From Flammeovirgaceae bacterium UBA7330 (GTDB lineage Bacteria; Bacteroidota; Bacteroidia; Cytophagales; Cyclobacteriaceae): DNA of 64,000 nt. Every line of letters starts with the position of its first letter. Position 1 is the stretch's first letter. The notes under the pieces are model-generated. The model made no database searches. It worked only from the letters and a program-made list of their open reading frames with translations, and was not told where the DNA came from. The DNA is taken from NCBI GenBank assembly GCA_002471275.1, contig DKPQ01000006.1, positions 100,318-164,317 on the forward strand, written 5' to 3'. The translations under genes and the position numbers were made by a program. Below are positions 1-7,017 of the stretch, one piece after another.

Positions 1-1
1 T

Positions 2-1996
2 TTAAGAGAACTCAAAAACGCCTACGTATATGATGTCCTTACCAGGCATTCCAAAAAGTCTCTGGTTGAAATGTTGGAGCCAATACAGGCTGGGCAGCAA
101 GAAAGAATAACATTTGAATGCATACACACCAGAGCAGATAAAACCACCTATCCGGTGGAGTGCACGATATCCAAGCTTAGCAACCCCAACGAAAATATTT
201 TCTTGTATAAGGCCGTTGACATTACTAAGCAAAAAGAGATACTTCAGGTCTCAGAAACCCACGCAGATCATCTGCAGACTTTAGCAAATAACTTCCCGGA
301 AGGGTCCATAAGTTTGTTTGATTCAAAACTGAACCTATTGTTTACAGGTGGTGAAGGGTATAGTAAGTATGGCATGGACCCTTCTGATTTGATCGGATTG
401 AATGCCAGGGACTTTTTAAAAGATCAAAATTATCAACTACTCCTGGACGCCAAAAAGAAAGTGGTCACAGCAAGTAGCTTTTCTTACGAGACAACTTATA
501 AAGACCAACACTTCAGAAATACGCTGAAGCCAATCTATGGGAAGAAAGGGTTTTTCAGATATTATGTACTTACATCCTCAGACAACACCAAGTTTAAAGA
601 GCAGCAAAGTGAACTCCTCATTGAAAAAAACAACTTTGCTGCCATCAACAATGCACTGGATAGAAGTGCTTTGGTCTCTATCACGGACAAGAAAGGAGTA
701 ATCGTACACGCCAACAAACCATTTTGTGACACTTCAAAATACAAGCTTCATGAACTGATAGGTAACAAGCATAACATTGTCAATTCCGGCTATCACTCAA
801 GGGCATTTTGGAAAGATATGTGGATGACCGTGAATAAAGGAAATACCTGGAGATCTGAAGTCAAAAACAAAGCCAAAGATGGGACCTATTATTGGGTAGA
901 TACTGTCATCAACCCTATCATAGATATTGATGGAAAGATCGCCAACTTCCTCTCAGTCAGATACCTGATCACGGAAAGAAAGGAATTAGAATTCAACCTA
1001 CTCCAGATCACAAACAAATTTGTCCTGGCTTCGCAGGCGGCTGGTATTGGGGTCTGGACTTTTGATTTTGACACACTCGAAGTATCGTGGGATATACAGA
1101 TACAGGGTATTTCCGAACTTGGCTTTTTTAAGGGCAGTTTTGAAGATTGGCTGCAGTTTTTACATCCGATGGACAGGGAACTAATAAGCCAGACACTAAA
1201 TCCTGAAAATCTGCATGCAACAGAGTTTGAACTGGAAACAAGAGTGATCTCAACAACCGGGCAGCAATATCACATCAACCTCAAGGCCTCTATTGAGTCC
1301 AGGGAAGGAAAATCCAAGCGAGCAATAGGACTGACCTGGGACGTCTCCCGCGAAAAGAAAGTTCAACAAAATTTGGAAGAAGCCCTTGAAGACCGGGAGG
1401 TTATGTATAAAGAGCTCCACCATCGGATCAAAAACAACTTACAAATGGTCAATAGCCTGCTGTATATACGTGGTACGCACACTACTAATGAGGAGCTCAG
1501 GGAATTTATTAAAGACACAAGTACCAAAATCAACTCCATATCTGCCATTCATGAGAAACTGCTTCAACTATCTCCCATGAATCAGTTAAAGATCAATGAC
1601 TACCTGGTTACATTGTGTGACAACATCGTAAAAACTTACTCCGACAGGAAACGCACATTCTCACTTGACATAAATGTAATATCAGAACTCTTTGATGTAG
1701 ACACAGCTTTGAATATTGGGTTGATCATAAATGAAATACTCTCCAACACCATCAAGTATGCTTACCCTGAGGAAGGTGGTTTGATCATTGTGTCTTTACA
1801 TAGACAAGACGACCAGTATATCCTACGTGCAAAAGATAAAGGTGTGGGAATTTCTGATGAAAAACGAGCTAATCTAAAGTCTTCTTACGGGATGCAACTC
1901 ATCGAGTTATTTGTCCGTCAAATAGACGGAAAAATGAAAATCCAACATCAAAACGGCACATCTTACACAATCAGATTTAAGAAGCCAACAGCCTAA
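2..1996 (+). CDS. Multi-PAS sensor histidine kinase, HisKA_2 type, 5' end outside window
   Basis: The reading frame is open from base 2 with no stop, so the true start lies before the window and 664 residues are visible. An ATG at 71 sits inside a PAS domain and is unlikely to be the start. Visible are the end of one PAS/PAC unit (closing with ITKQKE), then about three more PAS-like units; the third contains SITDKKGVIVHANKPF and ends at ITERKELE. A HisKA_2 dimerisation/phosphoacceptor segment follows (ELHHRIKNNLQMVNSLL, near residue 470), then a HATPase domain with an N-box (NEILSNTIKYA) and a G-box (KDKGVGISDE). HisKA_2 kinases of this kind are usually cytoplasmic and often work with separate response regulators. 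No receiver domain is fused here. The ligand and partner are unknown. The family call is firm. Confidence 0.9.
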   Translation, partial: LRELKNAYVYDVLTRHSKKSLVEMLEPIQAGQQERITFECIHTRADKTTYPVECTISKLSNPNENIFLYKAVDITKQKEILQVSETHADHLQTLANNFPEGSISLFDSKLNLLFTGGEGYSKYGMDPSDLIGLNARDFLKDQNYQLLLDAKKKVVTASSFSYETTYKDQHFRNTLKPIYGKKGFFRYYVLTSSDNTKFKEQQSELLIEKNNFAAINNALDRSALVSITDKKGVIVHANKPFCDTSKYKLHELIGNKHNIVNSGYHSRAFWKDMWMTVNKGNTWRSEVKNKAKDGTYYWVDTVINPIIDIDGKIANFLSVRYLITERKELEFNLLQITNKFVLASQAAGIGVWTFDFDTLEVSWDIQIQGISELGFFKGSFEDWLQFLHPMDRELISQTLNPENLHATEFELETRVISTTGQQYHINLKASIESREGKSKRAIGLTWDVSREKKVQQNLEEALEDREVMYKELHHRIKNNLQMVNSLLYIRGTHTTNEELREFIKDTSTKINSISAIHEKLLQLSPMNQLKINDYLVTLCDNIVKTYSDRKRTFSLDINVISELFDVDTALNIGLIINEILSNTIKYAYPEEGGLIIVSLHRQDDQYILRAKDKGVGISDEKRANLKSSYGMQLIELFVRQIDGKMKIQHQNGTSYTIRFKKPTA

Positions 1997-2094
1997 AATG
2001 CAGTAAAAACAGGCATTTAAGCGCATTTAAGTGTCAACTTAACATTTTTACCTATATACTCATAGGTAGTTTACTCTATTTTAAAATCAAGGTA

Positions 2095-2133
2095 TTTGCC
2101 GATTACATAAAACAGCCAGCTCATCTACTTTTG
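2095..2133 (+). promoter_or_regulatory. Candidate Bacteroidota promoter for the lipoprotein/Sia gene group
   Basis: TACTTTTG at 2126-2133 matches the -7 consensus TAnnTTTG. The nearest TTTG (2095-2098) is 27 bases upstream, longer than the usual spacing of about 19-21, so only the -7 half is convincing. It would start transcripts about 45 bases before the lipoprotein gene at 2183. Confidence 0.35.
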
Positions 2134-2182
2134 ATATCAGAATTTTAGTGAAATCTGTATTAAATCATAACCACTGGAAATA

Positions 2183-2542
2183 ATGAAGTATTATGTAATA
2201 GGAATAAAAGCTGTAGCCGCCCTGATGATATGTGGGGCTCTTCAGTCATGCTATGTACAGAAGGGCACAGAGGTCCATGCCACAGTGATACTTGAACAGT
2301 ATCCGGAAGACAATGCCTTTGATGAGGCTCAATATGTGGAAATGGTCACAGTAGAAGAAAATCTTGAGCCATCCAGAAGTCTGGAAACCTTGAGTACCAA
2401 CCTTCTGCTTATAGACATTGAAAACAAAAAGAAAGTGACTCGATGGGAAGACAACCTTAGCTATAGCTATAATTCTGAATCGAAAACTTCAAGATGGGGA
2501 GAGGAAACAGAAACCTTTCCGGCAGTAATCGTCAACAACTAA
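2183..2542 (+). CDS. Small predicted lipoprotein of unknown function
   Basis: This 119-residue protein starts with a lipoprotein signal peptide: MKYY, a hydrophobic core, and the lipobox LQSC near residues 20-23. It should be lipidated and held in the cell envelope. The mature part is acidic and polar with no domain I recognise; it contains SRSLETLSTNLLLIDIENKK and ends in a stretch rich in Ser, Thr and Glu. It is the first gene of a same-strand group with a coiled-coil membrane protein, SiaC and SiaB downstream, 22 bases before the next start. The context suggests an envelope component or sensor for that signalling group, but this is inference from position only. Confidence 0.7.
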   Translation: MKYYVIGIKAVAALMICGALQSCYVQKGTEVHATVILEQYPEDNAFDEAQYVEMVTVEENLEPSRSLETLSTNLLLIDIENKKKVTRWEDNLSYSYNSESKTSRWGEETETFPAVIVNN

Positions 2543-2564
2543 TTCAACCAAATCTCAATCAGCT

Positions 2565-3122
2565 ATGAGTAATTTATTTCAGGACGAAAACGATATATTG
2601 GAGGAATTCCAAAAGAAGATCGATAACAAGTCCTACACACATGAAGACGTTATTACTTTCAAAGAACAATTTGAAGGACAAACCGCAGAAAGCCAGGTAA
2701 TGCTAAAAATTAGTGATCGTCTTCAAAAACGCCTGGACACAGCCAATACCAAAATCAAAGAAAAGAACGAGGAGATCGTCAGCAAAAACGAAAAGCTCAA
2801 TGAGGCTTTAGATAACCTGATGAAGGCCAGGGTAGGTAAGAAAGCATCTACCATCATGTTTACAGCCACCATATTACTCTTCGTTTCTGAGGAGCTATAT
2901 GTGGGTCCGCTGTTAGAATATTTTGTGGGCTATGCCTACCTCATTCTGATCTTAAAAGGTGCAGTGGCCATTGGGCTGAAATCTTTTGAATCCGTTCTTG
3001 AAAACATTTTTGTGAACGGGGCCAAAAAGAAAATAGTGAAAGAAGCAAGGAGTGAACCTCGTGAAACTAAAACTTATAACATATTAGAGGGATCTATGAG
3101 TAAGCAGAGTTCCGCAGCTTAG
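2565..3122 (+). CDS. Coiled-coil protein with two membrane segments, unknown function
   Basis: The protein has 185 residues. The first 85 or so are highly charged and predicted to form a coiled coil (heptad-like runs such as KIKEKNEEIVSKNEKLNEAL). Two hydrophobic segments follow, roughly residues 96-112 and 118-137, then a basic and polar C-terminal tail. There is no signal peptide, so both termini are probably cytoplasmic with a membrane hairpin between. It lies between a lipoprotein gene and the siaC-like gene, so it could anchor the Sia proteins or a kinase at the membrane. I do not recognise a named family. That it is a real gene is supported by length, composition and context. Confidence 0.7.
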   Translation: MSNLFQDENDILEEFQKKIDNKSYTHEDVITFKEQFEGQTAESQVMLKISDRLQKRLDTANTKIKEKNEEIVSKNEKLNEALDNLMKARVGKKASTIMFTATILLFVSEELYVGPLLEYFVGYAYLILILKGAVAIGLKSFESVLENIFVNGAKKKIVKEARSEPRETKTYNILEGSMSKQSSAA

Positions 3123-3172
3123 GGATTGTGATTTGAAACGAGTAAACAAAGGAACTGAATAAAATATAGACC

Positions 3173-3568
3173 ATGGAAAACTTTACAATAGAACCATCAC
3201 CACTCACACCTTTCGTCAGCTTTGATAACCAAACAGGTATCCTGGAGCTGAAAGGAAGGTCTAGCCCGGACAATGCAGTAGTATTTTACGAACAGGTAAT
3301 AAGCTTTTTTGATCAGTATTTTGTGACTGGGGAAGCAGGAGATATTACGATCAATGTCGGATTGGAGTACTTCAATACCAGCTCACTTAAATGTATTTTT
3401 CAAATTCTAAGAAGGATTAAAGACGGTGCGGAAAAAGCTGCCCGGACTCTGGAGATCAACTGGTTTTACGAAGAGGATGATGAGGACATGTTGGAAACCG
3501 GGGAGGATATTTCTTCCCTACTTGATATGGAGTTTAACTATCACAGTGAGGGTGTTGGCATTTCCTAA
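3173..3568 (+). CDS. SiaC-family regulatory phosphoprotein (DUF1987)
   Basis: The 131-residue protein matches the SiaC/DUF1987 family in length and sequence. The N-terminus reads IEPSPLTPFVSFDNQTG and the central strand-helix unit carries YFNTSSLKCIFQIL. In Pseudomonas aeruginosa, SiaC is a cytoplasmic protein phosphorylated by the kinase SiaB on a threonine in this region and dephosphorylated by SiaA; the unphosphorylated form binds the diguanylate cyclase SiaD. Thr69 here lies in the matching NTSS motif. The next gene, 48 bases downstream, encodes the SiaB-type kinase, so the pair is complete. No SiaA phosphatase or SiaD cyclase is present in the window, so the target of this phospho-switch is not visible. 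Confidence 0.88.
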   Translation: MENFTIEPSPLTPFVSFDNQTGILELKGRSSPDNAVVFYEQVISFFDQYFVTGEAGDITINVGLEYFNTSSLKCIFQILRRIKDGAEKAARTLEINWFYEEDDEDMLETGEDISSLLDMEFNYHSEGVGIS

Positions 3569-3616
3569 TCAACCAAAAGACACAGTTGCTTAAACCATTA
3601 AATACAAGAAAACATT

Positions 3617-4204
3617 ATGATCCAGTACCAAAACATCCATGACAACAACCTTATACTGATGTATAAAGGTATATTAACCTTTGACTTGTTGTCTGCTATC
3701 ATCGGTTCTGTAGAAAGAAGAATTAATGAGTTTGAAACGGAGAGAAGGGTTCAGAAGAAGTTTTATTCAATTCTCACAGAATGTATCCAGAATGTGTACT
3801 ATCATCTGGAAGATGGAACGGAAAAAGAACTACCCATAGAATCCGAGTCTGTGCTGGTGATGATCTCTGCCAAGCCAAAATATTACAAAATCAAAACCAG
3901 TAATCACATTCCCAATACCAATGTAAAACCGCTCATAGAAAAAATTGAGCAAATTAATAATCTGAATAAAGAAGAGTTAAAGGAACTTTATAAAGAAGCC
4001 TTGTCTAACGATTCATTCAGTTCAAAAAATACGGCAGGTATAGGGTTGATGGAAATTGCCAGAAAGACCGACTATAAGTTGGAGTATAATTTTGAAAAAA
4101 TAAATGAGACGCATTCAAGCTTCAATTTCGAGATAAAACTGGCAAGAGGACAACAAGACATTACAATTGACGGGACAGAAAAAGTCCACAAAAGCATCGC
4201 CTAA
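3617..4204 (+). CDS. SiaB-family protein kinase (DUF6272)
   Basis: This 195-residue protein follows siaC directly and fits the SiaB family, small GHKL-fold kinases that phosphorylate SiaC. An N-box-like motif (ILTECIQNVYYH, with Glu55 and Asn59) and a glycine motif (TAGIGLMEIARKT, around residues 141-153) are visible. It has no signal peptide or membrane segment, so it should act in the cytoplasm. Length and gene order agree with SiaB-SiaC pairs of other Bacteroidota. It is followed by 178 noncoding bases and then by a histidine kinase gene on the same strand. A direct phosphorelay between the two kinases is not implied by the sequence. Confidence 0.85.
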   Translation: MIQYQNIHDNNLILMYKGILTFDLLSAIIGSVERRINEFETERRVQKKFYSILTECIQNVYYHLEDGTEKELPIESESVLVMISAKPKYYKIKTSNHIPNTNVKPLIEKIEQINNLNKEELKELYKEALSNDSFSSKNTAGIGLMEIARKTDYKLEYNFEKINETHSSFNFEIKLARGQQDITIDGTEKVHKSIA

Positions 4205-4382
4205 CACGCAGGTGATCAGCTAGTAACGGCTCTTGATCATTCTCAACGATTGACTGCATACTACCAAATTCCCCATAGACCTCATCATTTACACTTTTAG
4301 ATTTTGGAACTTCTAAATGAAATATTTATTGAATAACTTAAGAAGCTAAGGTCAGCCGGAGCTAGCATTTAACCACGAGAAA

Positions 4383-6311
4383 ATGGAGCACACATTTTCA
4401 GAAATTTTTCAGGACAACAAGCTAAAGGTGCTCAACATCCTCCCACAATTAGCCAGCGATCTGAATTTTGGTTTTCAAATCACAGATAAGCAAGGAAATT
4501 TTCTCGAATATGATCCATTATGTGCTAATTTATTTAAATTTAAAAACGGATCTGCTGGTTCAGCAAACTTTTTTGATCTGATTTCTGATAATGACCGTGA
4601 AAGGATCACACAGATCTATAAAAAGCTTGATAACACGAAAAGTTTTAAAACACTGGCCATACTCAGGACAATATCTAATAAGAAAAAAGAATTCACTTGT
4701 GAGTTATTCTTTTACAAGCTTTTTGATGATTTAAATAAAGAGTGGTATGTTGCTGGAATGTTGAATCCTGATGTTCCTAGCCAAACCAAATCAAAAGTAA
4801 ACCATTGGGCCTACGAGGAGATCATTGCCAAGTCTGATGAGGCAATCATTCAGCTGGGACCAGATTGGCAATTAATAGATATCAATAAGAAGGGGCTCGA
4901 TTTCACTGGATATAGTAAGCAGGAGTTACTTCATTCAAGTCTTGTACGACTCATTGAGCCCAGATATCGGATAAAAGTCAGGGATTTTTATCAAATCCAG
5001 CGAGATCAGAAAATTTCCACTACGGTATTTGAGTTTCCAATTCAATCAAAGAATGGTAATTACCGATGGATCAAGCAGAAATTCCACATCTTATTTGACT
5101 CCAAAGGCGACATCAGGGGCTACATTGGTCTATCAAAGGACGTTACAGAAATGATCCATCTGAAGAAACAACTTTCTGTGATGGATCAGGTGTTGGAAAA
5201 ACGGGTGAACTGGAGAACAAAAGAGCTGGATAAAATCAACAACAAACTGAGAAGTGAGATTGATTTGAGGGCACAGACAGAGCTAGCCCTAAGGGAATCA
5301 GAAAAAGAGTACCGGTCTCTTTTTCAAAATGCCAATGACGCAATCATCATCATTGATGCTGAGAATGAAAACATCTTAGAGGTGAATGATGTAGCCTGTC
5401 AGGTTTATAACATTGAAAGAAAAGACTTCTTAAATAATAAGCTTAAGGATACCCTCGGTCCTGAAGCCAGCAACATCAAGACTCAAATTTTACAGACACT
5501 CCGCCAAAAGAAACATTATCTTAGTGAAATCACTGTACAGGTAGACAAAAAGGAAAAAACCCTCGATGTACATGCCACAGAAGTGGTTTATAAGGGAAGA
5601 AAAGCCATTCTTAGTGTCAACAGAGATATCACTGGCAGAAAACAAATCCAAAAAGAACTGCTCGACGAAAAGACGCGGGGGCTGACAGCCCTGATCGATG
5701 GTCAGGAGATGGAGCGAAGGAGGCTTTCAAGAGAGTTGCATGACGGGCTGGGTCAATTGTTAACCACATCCTTGATTTATATCAAGCAGCTCAAAAAGAA
5801 CGTTGACCCGGAGGCAGCTGGTATTGCGGAGCGCATCAAGGAAATCTTGGAAAGTACTATGGAGGAAGTGAGAGCCATCTCACATAACCTTATGCCGAGC
5901 GTCCTGGATGATTTTGGCTTACCTTTGGCACTGAAAAATATGGTGAACAACCTGAATAAAAATACTGATACGAACATTGAACTTCATATGGATGAAGACA
6001 TCCCCAGAATGGATGCAGACGTGGAGGTAGGCTTATATAGAATTGCTCAGGAAGGCTTAAATAATGCCCTGAAGCATGCAGGAGGTTCTGCAATACAAAT
6101 TGATTTATCTATAAGACGAAAAAATTTACAGCTGGTAATAAAAGATACCGGTCCTGGCTTTGCTATGGATTCCACCTATATGGATAAAAGAGGAAACGGT
6201 GTAGCAAATATGGCTCAACGAGCAAATAGCATAAATTGCAAATTTAACATTCAATCAGACGTGGGAGTTGGTACAGAAATATGCGTAAAGTATAGATTAT
6301 CAAATGAATAA
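4383..6311 (+). CDS. PAS-domain sensor histidine kinase, NarL/HisKA_3 type
   Basis: The protein has 642 residues and no membrane segment. There are three PAS-like units (about 20-115, 140-260 and 308-425) with a charged coiled-coil linker around 262-303. A HisKA_3 phosphoacceptor region follows (RRLSRELHDGLGQLLTTSL, His453), then a HATPase domain with an N-box (RIAQEGLNNALKHA) and a G-box (IKDTGPGFAMD). This class phosphorylates LuxR/NarL-type regulators. The next gene encodes exactly such a regulator and overlaps this one by 8 bases, which supports a cognate two-component pair. It is a cytoplasmic sensor whose signal is not predictable from the sequence. Confidence 0.93.
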   Translation: MEHTFSEIFQDNKLKVLNILPQLASDLNFGFQITDKQGNFLEYDPLCANLFKFKNGSAGSANFFDLISDNDRERITQIYKKLDNTKSFKTLAILRTISNKKKEFTCELFFYKLFDDLNKEWYVAGMLNPDVPSQTKSKVNHWAYEEIIAKSDEAIIQLGPDWQLIDINKKGLDFTGYSKQELLHSSLVRLIEPRYRIKVRDFYQIQRDQKISTTVFEFPIQSKNGNYRWIKQKFHILFDSKGDIRGYIGLSKDVTEMIHLKKQLSVMDQVLEKRVNWRTKELDKINNKLRSEIDLRAQTELALRESEKEYRSLFQNANDAIIIIDAENENILEVNDVACQVYNIERKDFLNNKLKDTLGPEASNIKTQILQTLRQKKHYLSEITVQVDKKEKTLDVHATEVVYKGRKAILSVNRDITGRKQIQKELLDEKTRGLTALIDGQEMERRRLSRELHDGLGQLLTTSLIYIKQLKKNVDPEAAGIAERIKEILESTMEEVRAISHNLMPSVLDDFGLPLALKNMVNNLNKNTDTNIELHMDEDIPRMDADVEVGLYRIAQEGLNNALKHAGGSAIQIDLSIRRKNLQLVIKDTGPGFAMDSTYMDKRGNGVANMAQRANSINCKFNIQSDVGVGTEICVKYRLSNE

Positions 6312-6942
6312 GATCAAGATCATCTTAGTAGAAGACCACCCTATGGTTAGGATTGGTCTAAAATCGCTACTCAGTGGTAGTGAGCATATCGATATCATTG
6401 GTGAAGCATCGAATGGAGTAGAGGCAATAGACTTAATAGAGAAGGACCCTCCGGAAATTGTTGTTTCCGACATCTCTATGCCTCAAATGAACGGTCTGTC
6501 GCTTGCCAAACACATTCAGGACAACCATCCGCAGATCAAAGTATTGCTACTCACGATCCACATGGAGCCCGAATACATCATCGAAGGATTTGATGCGGGC
6601 ATTATGGGATACCTCCCCAAAGACTCCAGTCAGGAAGAATTGATTGAAGCCATCGAGACCATCTATACCGGCGGTAAATACATGTCACAGAAGGTGAGTG
6701 AAATCATCGCACAACGATTGATCAGGAAAGATCCCTTTCACAAACCCAACACCAAACTCACACCCCGGGAAAAGAAGATCCTGGAAATGCTCGTAGAAGG
6801 AGATCGCAACAAAGAAATTGCAGAAAAACTCTCTATCAGTGTGAGAACCGTGGACACTCACAGAACCAATATCATGCGCAAACTTGATGTGAACAATACC
6901 GCTGAGCTCGTAAAAAAAGCCATCAGCGACAACCTGATATAG
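6304..6942 (+). CDS. LuxR/NarL-family response regulator
   Basis: The protein has 212 residues. A receiver domain (about 1-120) carries the acidic pocket VEDHP, the phosphoacceptor Asp56 in VVSDISMPQMNG and the conserved Lys106 in LPKDSS. A C-terminal LuxR-type helix-turn-helix (about 148-205) contains LTPREKKILEMLVEG and RTVDTHRTNIMRKL. Both halves are intact. The start codon lies inside the end of the kinase gene, so the two are translationally coupled. It is expected to bind DNA when phosphorylated; targets cannot be read from the window, although the next gene is a TPR-CHAT protein on the same strand. Confidence 0.95.
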   Translation: MNKIKIILVEDHPMVRIGLKSLLSGSEHIDIIGEASNGVEAIDLIEKDPPEIVVSDISMPQMNGLSLAKHIQDNHPQIKVLLLTIHMEPEYIIEGFDAGIMGYLPKDSSQEELIEAIETIYTGGKYMSQKVSEIIAQRLIRKDPFHKPNTKLTPREKKILEMLVEGDRNKEIAEKLSISVRTVDTHRTNIMRKLDVNNTAELVKKAISDNLI

Positions 6943-7017
6943 TTTAATTTGAGTACCACTCCCTCCAATCGCATATTTACCTTTAATTAAAGGGTTTAAT
7001 TCAGTAATTTTAGCCTT

